From: Bradyrhizobium quebecense
Lineage (GTDB): Bacteria > Pseudomonadota > Alphaproteobacteria > Rhizobiales > Xanthobacteraceae
Direction: 5' to 3'
Assembly: GCF_013373795.3 (NCBI RefSeq)
Contig: NZ_CP088022.1
Coordinates: 8,439,501 to 8,503,500 of the forward strand
Length of the DNA stretch: 64,000 bases
Below are positions 48,251 through 58,928 of the stretch, piece after piece (positions within the stretch are counted from its first letter, which is position 1; every line of letters starts with the position of its first letter). The notes beneath the pieces are model-generated. The model saw only the letters and a list, made by a program, of their open reading frames with translations. It was not told the origin of the DNA and did no database searches. The position numbers were made by a program, and so were the translations under genes.

Positions 48251-50262
48251 TTGCGTCAGGATAAGTCCTGGAAAGGAGGAAGAATGTGACCTGAAACCTT
48301 TCAACGCGACCCAGAGGGTTCGACGCCCTCGCGGCAAAGGCGGAGCCCGCCAGCCGGAAGCGAGTCTTGCATGGGTGACGGCAACGTCATTCGTGAAGCG
48401 TAGACAGCGGGTACTGAAGCCCTGTGGCAGCCTCGAAATCATGGTCGTGCTGAAGCCTTCGCCGTTTTGGATCCGGGGGCAGCACTGGGAAAGTCGCTAT
48501 GGTCAGGCTTACCGGTTCGGCCGGGGTCTCAGAGCAGGGCAAAGGTACGGGATGGGCCACCAGGAAACCTGAGATGTCCCGTTTGTGTCCACATGAATCG
48601 GCCGGACAGGAGCACCGGCCTGAACAATGCTCCGGGCCCGATGACCGACTTGGCGAACATCGGGAGCGCAGACGCGAACACGAAACACCAAGGCATGTGG
48701 AATCCCGAGGCGAAGACATAAGCTGACGGACATGCGCGGCGGGAAGTCGTAGCGGCTTCGTAGTACCGAGGAAGGCGGGGAACTGGGCTCACCGGGACCC
48801 GCTGGAGGGAAGGGAGCCGTCACGCGTTAAGACCCATTGACGAGAAACACGGGAGGGAACCCTGAGTCCCGCAAACCTGTCCACGAAACGACAATGGATA
48901 GCCGATCTGGCGAGGCAACATCCCGAGCGGGTGCTGACCGCGCTGCATCACCTGATCGACCGTGAATGGATGCTCGAGGCTTATCGTCTGACGCGCAAGG
49001 ATGGCGCGCCCGGCGTCGACGGCATGATGGCGACGGACTATGAGGCGAACTTGGAGGTCAATCTTGATGATCTCCTGGCGCGCATCAAATCCGGCCGTTA
49101 CATCGCGCCGCCGGTGCGACGGCACTACATCCCCAAGGCGGATGGCACGGGACGGCCGCTGGGCATCCCGACACTGGAAGACAAGGTGGTGCAGCGGGCG
49201 ATTCTCCTGCTGCTGGAGCCGATCTACGAGACGGACTTCTTGCCGTGCTCGTACGGGTTCCGATCGGGACGATCGGCCCATGACGCCCTGCACGCTCTAC
49301 GTACCGGGTTCATGGAACAAGGGCTGCGCTGGGTGGTGGACGTCGATATCTCGAAATACTTCGACACCATCGACCACGCACACTTGCGCCGATTCCTCGA
49401 CCAGCGAGTCACGGACGGTGTCGTCCGGAGGATGATTGATAAATGGCTGAAGGCGGGGGTGCTCGAAAAGGGCATCCTGCGCCGCACGACTGGTGGAACG
49501 CCCCAAGGCGGCGTGATCTCGCCACTGCTTGCAAACATCTACCTGCATTATGTGCTGGACGAATGGTTCGAGCAGGTGGCGCGACCGCGGCTCAAGGGGC
49601 GGTGCCAACTGGTTCGATACGCTGATGATGCGGTGATTGCCTTTGAGGACCACCTGTCCGGCAAGCGATTGCTGAACGTATTGGCCAAGCGGCTTGATCG
49701 GTATGGGCTTCAACTCCATCCGACCAAGACTCGCTTCGTAGACTTCCGGTTCAAACGCCCAGGCGGGCGTCATCCTGCGACGGCGGGGACCACGTTCAAC
49801 TTCCTTGGCTTCACCCACGTGTGGGGTCTGTCGAGGCGAGGCAAGAATGTCGTCCGTCAGATAACGGCAAAAGACCGTTACGCACGCGCGCTGGCTTCTG
49901 TGATGGAATGGTGTCGGCAAAACCTGCACTGTTCGTTCAGGGAGCAGCACACCCATCTGTCACGGGTAATCCGGGGGCACTGCGCCTACTACGGCATCTC
50001 CGGAAACGGCCGACGCATCAGGTGGTACCACCACCAAGTCACGCGGATATGGAGGAAATGGCTCGCACGGCGTGGCCGCCACAGCAATCTGCCGTGGACG
50101 CGCTTCCGGGCCATGCTCGCGCGATACCCACTGCCAACAGCCAAGATCGTCCACCAATATGCCGTCTCGTGAGCGAAGCTTGCGCGTGAAGAACCGGATG
50201 CGGGTAATCCGCTCGTCCGGGTCTGTGAGGGGCGGGGATGGCAACACCCCCGCCTACTCGGC
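48251..50262 (+). mobile_element. Group II intron, apparently complete
   Basis: The IS66 sequence GTGCGACCAGC stops at 48250 and resumes with AGAATGCAAG at 50263 (boundaries within about 3 bp because GC is shared). About 680 nt of structured leader precedes the RT gene. After it, the paired CCGGATGCGGGTAATCCGC / GTCCGGGTC and GGCGGGG / CCCCGCC give domains V and VI. It ends CCTACTCG, like the fragment at 20290. If it splices, the host RNA would be antisense to tnpC, since the intron lies on the plus strand. Confidence 0.85.
48931..50172 (+). CDS. ltrA: Group II intron reverse transcriptase/maturase
   Basis: The 413-aa protein has the RT blocks in order: KDGAPGVDG, RPLGIPTLEDKVVQRAI, DVDISKYFDTIDH, GTPQGGVISPLLANIYLH and the catalytic YADD (230-233). 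Then come the thumb LHPTKTRFVDF, NFLGFTHVWG and a maturase domain with HYVAYYGISGN-like GHCAYYGISGNGRR. No HNH endonuclease is present. The start is a GTG at 48931. It helps the intron splice and retrohome. Confidence 0.92.
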   Translation: MLTALHHLIDREWMLEAYRLTRKDGAPGVDGMMATDYEANLEVNLDDLLARIKSGRYIAPPVRRHYIPKADGTGRPLGIPTLEDKVVQRAILLLLEPIYETDFLPCSYGFRSGRSAHDALHALRTGFMEQGLRWVVDVDISKYFDTIDHAHLRRFLDQRVTDGVVRRMIDKWLKAGVLEKGILRRTTGGTPQGGVISPLLANIYLHYVLDEWFEQVARPRLKGRCQLVRYADDAVIAFEDHLSGKRLLNVLAKRLDRYGLQLHPTKTRFVDFRFKRPGGRHPATAGTTFNFLGFTHVWGLSRRGKNVVRQITAKDRYARALASVMEWCRQNLHCSFREQHTHLSRVIRGHCAYYGISGNGRRIRWYHHQVTRIWRKWLARRGRHSNLPWTRFRAMLARYPLPTAKIVHQYAVS

Positions 50263-51222
50263 AGAATGCAAGTTGGACATCGCCACGCTCGGCGAGCTTG
50301 CCATAGCCGGCATAGCCATCGACCTGCAGGATCCCTTCGAAGCCTGCGAGATAGGCGATTAGCCGATCGGCTTTGCGATCGGGGGCACAGCCATGGCAAC
50401 GCCCGGCGGATCGGCGCCGCCCCATGGCTGGTCGTCCGCTGCATAGGCCCAGAGCTGACCGGTCTTGGTGCGCCCGCGGCCGGGATCGAGCACCGGCATC
50501 GTCGTCTCGTCGGCGAACAGCTTTGGCCGTCGCCTGAGCTTGCCGAGGAGGCGCTCATGCAACGGACGCAGGTGGAAGGCTGCTTGTCCCACCCAGTCCG
50601 CCAGCGTCGAACGATCGAGCTCAATGCCCTGGCGGGCGTAAATCTGAGCCTGCCGATAGAGCGGCAGGTGATCGGCATATTTGGACACCAGAACCTGGGC
50701 GACGGTTGCTTCGGTCGGCAGTCCGCCCTCGATCAACCGGGCCGGGGCCGGCGCCTGCATGACACCGTCCTCGCAAGCGCGGCAGGCGTATTTGGGACGC
50801 CGGGTCACGAGGATCCGGAACTGCGCCGGGACCAGGTCCAGCCGCTCGCTTCTATCCTCGCCGATCCGATGTAACTCGCCCTGGCAGCAGGGACAGGTCT
50901 TGTCCTCGATGTCGACGACGACTTCGATCCGCGGCAGGTGCGCCGGCAAGGCGCCACGGTTGACGCGGCGCCTACCGGCTTGCACCTCACGGCCTTCAGG
51001 TGCGCTCACGTCCTGCGCCGTCTCGTTGTATGCGGCGACCTGCTCGACGTCTTCCAGGCCCAGCAGCATCTGATCTTCAGGCAGCGTCTCTGCCCGCCGG
51101 CCAAACCGATGTCGCTGCAATTCCTTGATGATCTGACGCAGCCGTTCGCTCTCGCATCGCTCGGCAAGCAGCATCGCTTTCAGCGTCTCGGGATCGTCAG
51201 GCAGGGCGTCGCTCACACCCAA
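50263..51222 (-). pseudogene. tnpC: IS66 tnpC, N-terminal part before the intron, frameshifted
   Basis: Starts MGVSDALPDDPETLKAMLLA like the copy at 17052 and is near-identical to LWAYAADDQPWGGADPPGVA. There a small deletion (near 50393) shifts the frame to a stop at 50359. The original frame then resumes as RKADRLIAYLAGFEGILQVD up to the intron. Dead independently of the intron. Confidence 0.88.
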
Positions 51223-51223
51223 T

Positions 51224-51652
51224 TCAGAGCATATTCGCCGCTGTCTGACGACGCGTTCGACGCTCCTGATTCACTTCGCCGCAGCGCTGCCAACAATATC
51301 CGGCTTGCGTTGGCGCCGGCGTCTCTCGCGCCTCATGCACAAGCCGCCAGCCGAGCCCCTCCAGCAGCGCCGACAATTGCGCCGCCGACAGGCGCATCAC
51401 GCCGTCCTCGATCGTCGGCCAGCGGAAGATCCCATCCTCGAGCCTCTTGGCGAACAGGCACAGACCCGTTCCGTCCCAGAACACCAGCTTGATCCGATCC
51501 GCCCGCTTGGCCCGAAACACATAGACAGCTCCCGAGAATGGGTCTGCCCGCATGCTCTCGCGCACCAGGATCGCGAGCCCTTCCATCCCCTTGCGGAAGT
51601 CCACCGGTTTGGTCGCCACCATCACCCGGACCGCACCCGACGGGCCGATCAC
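51224..51652 (-). CDS. tnpB: IS66 TnpB with lost stop codon
   Basis: GTG start at 51652 as in the copy at 17483. Identical in outline (KPVDFRKGMEGLAILVRESM), but the TAG stop after TPTQAG is TAT here, extending the protein by about 24 residues to 51224, just past the next gene's start region. Probably still functional. Confidence 0.85.
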   Translation of the reverse strand: MIGPSGAVRVMVATKPVDFRKGMEGLAILVRESMRADPFSGAVYVFRAKRADRIKLVFWDGTGLCLFAKRLEDGIFRWPTIEDGVMRLSAAQLSALLEGLGWRLVHEARETPAPTQAGYCWQRCGEVNQERRTRRQTAANML

Positions 51653-52107
51653 CGGCTCGCCTTCAGTGCCTGGACAATCGACGCAATCATCGTCGTATCC
51701 GCACCACGACCGGCCCGGATTGTGATGCCGTCGACTTCGATCTCGATGATCCCGGCATCGCAACGGCGAGCCCGGGTATCCGCCTTGGCCTTGCAGCGCA
51801 CCGCTTTGCGCTCCCGATCAACAGCGGACGCCGGCACCGCGGCATCCACCACCGCCGGCACAAACTGTACTTCTTCCACTTCGGAATGACCGCCCGCAGC
51901 TTCTCGCAACTGACGGCGCCAGCCAAACAACTGCTGCGGCGACAATCCATGCCGTCGCGCTACCGAACAGACCGAGCCGCCGCTCGCCACGATCTCCGCA
52001 ACGATCCGCACCTTGTCCTCATCGCTCCACTTCCGCCGGCGGCCGGCTCCGGTGAAGACTTCAAGCCGCCGCACCGGCTCCGTGATAGCACTATGCTCTG
52101 TGTCCAT
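51649..52107 (-). CDS. tnpA: IS66 TnpA
   Basis: 152 aa, near-identical to the protein at 17480-17938 (MDTEHSAITEPVRRLEVFTG; helix-turn-helix GSVCSVARRHGLSPQQLFGW). Overlaps tnpB by 4 nt. The IS256 inserted 15 bp before its start, probably removing the native promoter. Confidence 0.9.
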   Translation of the reverse strand: MDTEHSAITEPVRRLEVFTGAGRRRKWSDEDKVRIVAEIVASGGSVCSVARRHGLSPQQLFGWRRQLREAAGGHSEVEEVQFVPAVVDAAVPASAVDRERKAVRCKAKADTRARRCDAGIIEIEVDGITIRAGRGADTTMIASIVQALKASR

Positions 52108-52122
52108 TCTAAGCCTAACGGT

Positions 52123-53538
52123 GAGCTATCGCTGAAAGTTGGTGACGGCGGGAATCGGGAAGGCGGCATATCGTGGGGGTGCTTGACGCCTCCACTTCTC
52201 CACCGAAGGAGCGATATGCCGTGTCCAAAGATAACATCATCAAGTTGATTCAGCCAGGAAACGTCGACGATCAACTCACCGAAATCTTGCGCAATGGGGC
52301 GCGTGCTCTGTTGGCCCAGGCGGTCGAGGCCGAGGTCGCGGACTTTCTCGGCAAGCATGCCGATTTGAAGACTGCGGACGGCCACCAGCGCTCGTGCGCC
52401 ACGGTCACCTGCCGGAACGCGAGGTGATGGATGGTATCGGTCCGGTCGGCGTCCGCCAGCCGCGTGTACGCGATCGCGAGGCGGAGGCTACCGATCCCGA
52501 CCGCATCCGGTTCTCTCCGTCGATCCTGCCGCCCTACATGCGCCGCTCGAAATCGATCGAGACGCTGCTGCCGATCCTTTACCTGAAGGGTATCTCCACC
52601 GGCGACTTCTCCGAGGCTCTGGCGGCGCTGCTCGGCAAGGATGCTGCCGGGTTGTCGGCATCCGCCATCGGCCGTCTGAAGGACGGTTGGCTTGACGAGC
52701 ACACCGCGTGGCAGAGGCGCGATCTGTCGGCGAAGCGCTACGTCTACATCTGGGCCGATGGCATCCATCTCCAAGCACGCCTCGAAGACGAAAAGCAGTG
52801 CATCCTGGTGCTGATCGGCGCGACGCCGGAAGGCCGCAAGGAACTGGTCGGCTTCACCGATGGCGCCCGCGAGAGCGCGCAGGACTGGCGCGATCTGCTG
52901 CTCGACCTGAAGCGGCGCGGGCTCGGCGTGCCGCCGCGGCTCACCATCGCCGACGGCGCGCTCGGGTTCTGGAAGGCCGCCGGCGAGGTCTGGCCGAAAA
53001 CGCGCGAGCAGCGCTGCTGGGTACACAAGACCGCCAACGTGATCGCCAAGTTGCCGAAGAGCCAGCAGCCTAAAGCCAAACGCGCGTTGCAGGAGAGCTG
53101 GATGGCCGAAACCAAGGCCGCCGCCGAGCTGGCGTTCGACGCCTTCATCGAGAGCTATACGCCCAAATACGAGAAGGCGGCCGACTGCCTGAGCAAGGAT
53201 CGGGACACGCTACTGGCGTTCTACGACTTCCCGGCCGAACACTGGAAACACCTGCGGACCACCAATCCCATTGAAAGCACCTTCGCTACCGTGCGCCACC
53301 GCACGATCCGATCGAAGGGCTGCCTGTCCAACAGAACGGCGCCCGCGATGGTCTTCAAACTGCTTGAGGCCGCGCAGAAAAGCCGGCGTCGTCTCGATGG
53401 CCACAACCAGTTGCCAAAACTCGTTCTCGGTGTGACATTCAACGACGGGATCGAGCTCATCGCCAAACCGACTGACCGTCAGCCCATAACCGCCGCCGCC
53501 TGACCGGCCGCGCCGTCACCAAAATTTGGCGATAGCTC
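52123..53538 (+). pseudogene. IS256-family element, copy B, one shared frameshift
   Basis: Flanked by the perfect 8-bp duplication CTAACGGT (52115-52122 and 53539-53546). The transposase N-terminus (GTG at 52219, VSKDNIIKLIQPGNVDDQLT) is separated from the 369-aa remainder (from 52394, MRHGHLPEREVMDGIGPVGV) by one missing base near 52391. The DDE region is intact: YIWADGIHLQARLEDEKQCI, LTIADGALGFWKA, CWVHKTANVIAKLP, RTTNPIESTF. The missing base is also missing in copy A. Confidence 0.92.
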
Positions 53539-53610
53539 CTAACGGTTCAAACAAACCGCAGACTCGCAGATCGCCCGTGGTCCGGAAGGTGGCCGCTGAA
53601 CGGCGCTTAC

Positions 53611-54311
53611 GGTGGGCGCCTGCGAGACCGTTTTTTTCTCTTGCGAAACCATCCGGGCCGGGAGTCGGTATTTTCGCGGCGACTTGTCAGCATCTGTCGT
53701 TGCCGGCGCCGAGCTGCACTGACCGAACAATTTGATCACGGTTAAGCTTTCGGTGATCGTGCGGTGGCCGCGGTCATGCCCCGATCTCGTGAGGCATTGG
53801 GAGGCTTTTGCATGAGTCTAAAGTGCGGCCGCAGCCTAATGACGAGTCAACCGACGGAGGAGGCCATCGTAGTCCCGACGCAGGGATCGAACAGGACTTG
53901 TGACCGCGGGCCAGGAAAGGCGGCGAGGAGCGCCCAAGGCAGGGCTGCTCAATCCATTGACAAATGATGCACTCGACTGCGCAGGCAAAGCTGTCATCGC
54001 GCGTGTCCCTGTCACGCGCGGCGCGGTCCCGCAACGTGCGTGCCACTTCATTTGACGCAAGAGCGGGGGCAATCGAGTTGGCGTCAGTACCGGGCGTCCG
54101 TTCCCCTGCGCATGCCATGATCGAAAGGGGCCGTCCATGTCTCGAAGAGCGCAATTGTTTCTACCTCTCATTGGACCAGCCACCAATAAGGTGCAGACAA
54201 GTGTGCTTTGAATCTCGCGGGTTGAGCTTGGGGTGTTTGAAACATTCGCAGTTCTGGGGATTTGGCGGGAAACGCCCGGATTGTTCGAAACAGTCTTCAC
54301 TCGTCTAGGAT
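53611..54311. other. Unassigned DNA right of the IS66 mosaic
   Basis: Frames on both strands lack family pattern. Nothing else supported until the motif at 54312. Confidence 0.3.
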
Positions 54312-54343
54312 CGTGCAATCTGACGCCACGTGCGATTCAAGCC
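54312..54343 (+). promoter_or_regulatory. Recurrent GACGCYRCGT motif, site upstream of truncated small gene
   Basis: It reads CGTGCAATCTGACGCCACGT then GCGATTCAAGCC. The small gene starts 247 bp downstream. One of the better matches to the 32-bp pattern. Confidence 0.4.
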
Positions 54344-54589
54344 CTGTCGTCTGAATACGTCTTGGGATCTACAGGGTCCGTCAGAAGGACGAGTGTGCTC
54401 CGGCGAAACCTCGCGCTGAGTGTTTGTAAACCGCGGCGTCTCTATGACCACGCTCAGGGCAAGTGTGAGTTTGCGCGCACCGTTGGTGTCTACTCGCTGA
54501 TAACCCAGGGCCACAAGCGTCACTGCTACGTAATTGTACGGAGCGCCACTGTCACATTTGTTTGATCTGCAAATTGCATGTTCATCGCT

Positions 54590-54735
54590 ATGAATCCGAA
54601 GAGTAAACTCTACGATCCCGACCTTTGGCGCGGCCGTGCGGAAGCAACGCGAGAGAAAGCGGAAGCGCTGGCGTACGGCAAAGCCAGAGATAGGCTTCTC
54701 AAGATAGCCAAGTGTGTTTCGGCATGGAATAAGGA
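54590..54735 (+). pseudogene. Small conserved Bradyrhizobium protein, 3'-truncated by IS21
   Basis: The ATG at 54590 begins MNPKSKLYDPDLWRGRAEAT, REKAEALAYGKARDRLLKIA. This resembles a family of short helical proteins (YDPDxWRxRAEExRxKAE) frequent in Bradyrhizobium (recollection). The family continues with a second helix here replaced by IS21 sequence after about 45 codons. Confidence 0.55.
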
Positions 54736-54806
54736 CCCCCGTTTCGGGGTGATCGGCATCCAATCGGGACCCCGGGATAAGGGTCCACAGTGGCTTCCAT
54801 CGAGTC

Positions 54807-56324
54807 ATGGAAGCCGAGGTTGGGATGCTGGTGGTGGAGACGATTGGTAAGATCCGTCGCGCCTACTTTGTTGATGGTCGTCCGATCAAGGCGATCTGCC
54901 GAGAACTTGGCGTATCGCGGAAGGTGGTTCGCAAGGTCATTCGTTCTCAAGCGACGGAGTTCCGGTACGAGCGCGAGACGCAGCCGCTCCCGAAGATGGG
55001 TGCCTGGAGTGCCGAGCTTGATCGGTTGCTGGCAGGGAATGAGAGCAAGGCGGCGCGGGAACGGCTGACGCTGATCCGGCTATTCGAGGAACTCCGCGGC
55101 CTGGGTTATGCCGGCGGCTATGATGCGGTTCGTCGATACGCCCGACGGTGGACCAAGGAACGCGGCACCTCGACAGCGTCGGCTTATGTGCCGCTGAGCT
55201 TTGCACCAGGCGAAGCCTACCAGTTCGACTGGAGCCACGAGGTGGTCCTGCTGAGCGGCACCACGGTGATGGTGAAGGCTGCTCATGTTCGGCTCTGTCA
55301 CAGTCGCATGCTGTTCGTGCGGGCCTATCCGCGGGAGACGCAGGAGATGGTGTTCGACGCCCACGACCGGGCATTCGCCCTGTTCAAAGGCACCTGCACC
55401 CGCGGCATCTACGACAACATGAAGACCGCGGTGGAGACGATCTTTGTCGGTAAAGGCCGTCTCTACAATCGCCGCTTCCTGCAGATGTGCAGCCACTATC
55501 TGGTCGATCCGGTCGCCTGTACGCCAGCGTCGGGCTGGGAGAAGGGGCAGGTCGAGAACCAGGTCGGGCTGGTCCGGGAGCGCTTCTTCACGCCGCGGCT
55601 GCGGTTCAAAAACCTCGACGAGTTAAACGCCTGGCTGCTCGACAAGTGCATCGCCTACGCCAAGGCTCATCGCCATCCGGAGCTGGTCGATCAGACGATC
55701 TGGGACGTGTTCGAAGCCGAACGCCCCAAACTCGTTCCCTATGCCGGCCGCTTCGACGGCTTCCATGCGGTGACAGCATCGGTCTCGAAGACCTGCCTGG
55801 TGCGCTTCGACAACAACAAGTACTCGGTCGCAGCCAGTGCAGTCGGACGACCGGTCGAGGTTCAAGCCTATGCCGATCGCATCGTGATCCGTCAGGATGG
55901 ACGTATCGTTGCCGAGCACCCGCGATCCTTTGGCCGCGGCGATACCGTCTACGACCCCTGGCATTATGTGCCGGTGCTCGCCCGCAAACCCGGCGCCTTG
56001 CGCAACGGTGCTCCCTTCAAAGACTGGGTGCTGCCGGCCGCGATCGAGCGGATCCGGCGCAAGCTGGCCAGCACCGACGATGGCAATCGGCAGATGGTCG
56101 ACATCCTCACCGCGGTGCTGACTGACGGTCTGTCCGCGGTGGAAGCGGCTTGTGCCGAAGCGCTCAGTCACAGCGTCCATTCCGCCGATGTCGTTCTCAA
56201 TATCCTGGCCCGTCAACGTGAACCCGCCCCACCGGCCAACATCATGACGCCGGCCGCACTGACGCTCCGTCATGCACCGATCGCCGATTGTGCCCGCTAC
56301 GACAACCTCCGGAGGACCATCTGA
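54807..56324 (+). CDS. istA: IS21-family transposase IstA
   Basis: The 505-aa protein has an N-terminal helix-turn-helix ([20 protein letters not shown]), the catalytic core with [12 protein letters not shown] and [20 protein letters not shown], and [19 protein letters not shown] for the Glu. A C-terminal beta domain includes [16 protein letters not shown]. Stop overlaps istB start (TGATG). Intact. Confidence 0.94.
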   Translation: MEAEVGMLVVETIGKIRRAYFVDGRPIKAICRELGVSRKVVRKVIRSQATEFRYERETQPLPKMGAWSAELDRLLAGNESKAARERLTLIRLFEELRGLGYAGGYDAVRRYARRWTKERGTSTASAYVPLSFAPGEAYQFDWSHEVVLLSGTTVMVKAAHVRLCHSRMLFVRAYPRETQEMVFDAHDRAFALFKGTCTRGIYDNMKTAVETIFVGKGRLYNRRFLQMCSHYLVDPVACTPASGWEKGQVENQVGLVRERFFTPRLRFKNLDELNAWLLDKCIAYAKAHRHPELVDQTIWDVFEAERPKLVPYAGRFDGFHAVTASVSKTCLVRFDNNKYSVAASAVGRPVEVQAYADRIVIRQDGRIVAEHPRSFGRGDTVYDPWHYVPVLARKPGALRNGAPFKDWVLPAAIERIRRKLASTDDGNRQMVDILTAVLTDGLSAVEAACAEALSHSVHSADVVLNILARQREPAPPANIMTPAALTLRHAPIADCARYDNLRRTI

Positions 56325-57100
56325 TGGAACGAACCCAAATCTTCGACCTCATGGGCGAACTTAAGCTCTACGGCATGAAGGCTGCCTTCGACGAGATCAT
56401 GGCAACTGCCGTCAAGCGCCAGCACGAGCCTCAACGCATTGTCGGCGACCTGCTCAACGCCGAGATCAACGAGAAGCAAGCCAGGTCGATCAAATACCAG
56501 CTCACCATTGCCAAGCTGCCGCTCGCCAAGGACATCGCCGACTTCCAGTTCGACGGCACGCCGATCAATCAGACTCTCGTCAATGATCTCGCTGGCGGCG
56601 GCTTCATCGCCCAACAACGCAACGTCGTGCTGGTTGGCGGCACCGGTACAGGCAAAACCCACCTGGCCATTGCCATCGCCAGAAGTTGCATCCGCGATGG
56701 CGCCAGAGGACGCTTCTACAACGTCGTCGACCTCGTCAACCGGCTCGAGACCGAGACCCGCAACGGTCGGCAGGGACGGCTCGCCGAGCATCTGACCCGC
56801 ATGGACTTCATCGTTCTCGACGAGCTGGGCTATCTGCCGTTCGCGCAATCCGGCGGTCAGCTCCTGTTCCATCTCATCAGCCGGCTCTACGAGCGCACCT
56901 CCATCATTGTCACCACCAATCTTGCGTTCGGCGAATGGCCCAGTGTGTTCGGTGATGCCAAAATGACCACCGCGCTACTCGACCGATTGACCCATCACTG
57001 CGACATCGTCGAGACCGGCAACGACAGCTGGCGATTCAAAAGCCGCGACGATGTTCAAACAACCCGCGCTCGCGCCGTCTCCGCAACCCCGACCAGCTCC
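56324..57100 (+). CDS. istB: IS21-family ATPase IstB
   Basis: Starts [20 protein letters not shown]. Walker [10 protein letters not shown] at residues 105-113, Walker [15 protein letters not shown], sensor [20 protein letters not shown]. IstB loads and activates IstA on target DNA. The family usually ends soon after SWRFKSRDD; here no stop follows, so the frame runs on to 57355 through the IS end and into the next element. The end given is the approximate natural limit. Confidence 0.88.
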
Positions 57101-57167
57101 GACGACCCGAGCGCTACCAGCAGAGCACGCCGATCAAAGGGGTCCCTTTTGGATGCCGATAGGGGGC

Positions 57168-58928
57168 GCATTGCCTCATCGAAAATGTTACCGAACAATT
57201 CCGCTGATGACTGGGGCGGCGTTACCGAATCAGGTCGGTGGCGCCAATGGCGAGCGGGATCAGCATGGGCGCAAGGCGCGAGGTGTTGGCCGCGGTGGCG
57301 AGGCGCTACCGTGCGGCTGGACGAGTGGAGAAGGGACGGATCCTTGACGAGTTGACAGCAACGACGGGTTGGCACCGCAAGCACGCGGTGCGAGCACTGT
57401 CGGTTGCCGGAAGGGACAGGCCCAGACCACCACTGGACGAAGGGGCAACGAGCCCAACCGAACCAGCGACAAGTCGGCGACGCAAATATGCCAGCGTGCG
57501 CGACGCGCTGATCGCGCTGTGGGAAGCCTCCGATCGCGTCTGCGGTAAGCGCCTCGTATCGATGATCCCAGTGCTGTTGCCCGCACTCGAGCGGCATGGC
57601 CGGCTGAAGCCAACGAGCGCAGAGCGTGCGCTGCTGACAACTCTGAGCGCGGCGACGATCGATCGGATGTTGATCGACGTTAAAATTGCGGCTGCTGGGG
57701 GGCGCCGGCGGCGAGTCGGATTCTACTCGGCGATTCGACGCGAGGTGCCGATCCGCACTTTCAATGACTGGGCAAACCCGCCGCCAGGCTTTTGCGAGAT
57801 CGACATGGTCGCGCACGGTGGGACCAGCGTCGCCGGCTCGTTTATCCAGACTTTGACCATGGTGGACATCGCAACAGGATGGACGGAATGCCTGCCCCTG
57901 GTGACACGCGATGGCAGCCTCGTCGTGGAAGCGATGACGCGAGCACAGGGCCTGTTCCCGTGGGTGATCTGTGGCGCCGACTTCGATAACGACAGCGCGT
58001 TCATGAACGACGTCGTCGTTCCATGGTGCCGAGCACAGAAGATCGAGGTAACGCGGTCACGTGCCTACAAAAAGAACGATCAGGCTTTCGTGGAGCAGAA
58101 GAACGGTGCGGTGGTCCGGCGGCTCGTCGGATACGGTCGCTTCGACGGGGTCGAGACGGCCCGCGTGATGGCACGTCTCTACGCGGCGGCGCGCCTGCTG
58201 GTGAACTTCTTCCAGCCGTCATTCAAGCTCAAAGAGAAGCGCCGCGAGGGTGCCAAGATCATCAAACGCTATCATCCGCCTGCCACACCATACGAACGCG
58301 CACTGGGGCACCCGAAACTCCCATCAGCGGTCAAGCGCCGTCTGCGCCAGACGTATCGGACTCTCGATCCCATACAATTGCTTGCCACGATCCGCACGGC
58401 GCAGGAAGAGCTCGGCGAACGGATCGGCAAGCGCGGTCTTGCGAAGGTTCCCACCGTATCGCCGGCTGATCCGCTCTCGTTTGCCCGATCGCTCGGCACG
58501 GCGGCAAAAACCGCCGAAGTGCGGGGCACGCACCGCCGGCCGAAACGGCGATACAAAAAGCGTATTCGCATGCCCTCGAAGCTCGACCCCCATCTCGCGA
58601 TCATCGAGAACTGGCTCGCCGTCGAGCCACAGCTCACTGCACTGGCCATCGTGGGCAGGCTCGCCACGATCGATCCTTCGATGTTCAGCTACAAGCAGCA
58701 TTCGATCGTTCAGCGCCTGCTTCGGTCCCTCCGGCGGAAGGTGGCGGAGACAGCCATCGTATCCATGCCCGTGGATGAAATACGGCCCGAGGCTGTGGAC
58801 GGCGCTGCGTGTGATGAGCACTCCGCCCCGCCCACAGCCTCTCCACCGAGCTGGCCGCGGCTCGAGACCGGTCTGGGGCAGCTCGTAGACCTTCATCCCG
58901 GGTAACATTACTTCCTGAGGCAATACGG
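57168..58928 (+). mobile_element. ISNCY-like element
   Basis: The ends GCATTGCCTCATCGAAAATG and (inverted) GTATTGCCTCAGGAAGTAAT match imperfectly, followed inside by TTACC on both sides. It carries one large transposase gene and lies directly between IS21 and a truncated IS3. Confidence 0.7.
57238..58905 (+). CDS. ISNCY-type DDE transposase (integrase core)
   Basis: The natural start may be ATG 57265 ([20 protein letters not shown]) rather than 57238. The N-terminal part has a helix-turn-helix-like [12 protein letters not shown]. The core has [15 protein letters not shown] (first Asp), [14 protein letters not shown] (second Asp) and [16 protein letters not shown] (Glu). The basic C-terminal region includes [19 protein letters not shown]. 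About 550 aa, intact. Family naming is by general resemblance. Confidence 0.82.
   Translation: MAPMASGISMGARREVLAAVARRYRAAGRVEKGRILDELTATTGWHRKHAVRALSVAGRDRPRPPLDEGATSPTEPATSRRRKYASVRDALIALWEASDRVCGKRLVSMIPVLLPALERHGRLKPTSAERALLTTLSAATIDRMLIDVKIAAAGGRRRRVGFYSAIRREVPIRTFNDWANPPPGFCEIDMVAHGGTSVAGSFIQTLTMVDIATGWTECLPLVTRDGSLVVEAMTRAQGLFPWVICGADFDNDSAFMNDVVVPWCRAQKIEVTRSRAYKKNDQAFVEQKNGAVVRRLVGYGRFDGVETARVMARLYAAARLLVNFFQPSFKLKEKRREGAKIIKRYHPPATPYERALGHPKLPSAVKRRLRQTYRTLDPIQLLATIRTAQEELGERIGKRGLAKVPTVSPADPLSFARSLGTAAKTAEVRGTHRRPKRRYKKRIRMPSKLDPHLAIIENWLAVEPQLTALAIVGRLATIDPSMFSYKQHSIVQRLLRSLRRKVAETAIVSMPVDEIRPEAVDGAACDEHSAPPTASPPSWPRLETGLGQLVDLHPG

Larger units (their letters stand above)
47703..53610 (-). 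mobile_element. IS66-family element carrying a group II intron and an IS256
   Basis: The right terminal repeat ends at 53610 (GAACGGCGCTTAC). The left terminal repeat is not found: the tnpC end differs from the copy at 15526 (DSLLPWNYGNG instead of DQLLPWAYCRQ) and sequence 47703-47830 is clearly diverged, so the element is a mosaic or left-truncated. An intron (48251-50262) splits tnpC, and IS256 copy B (52123-53538) sits between tnpA and the right end. Confidence 0.85.

Noticed and set aside
56324..57355. 343-codon IstB
   Set aside because: The family ends near residue 245; the extra part is readthrough of the IS end into the next element.
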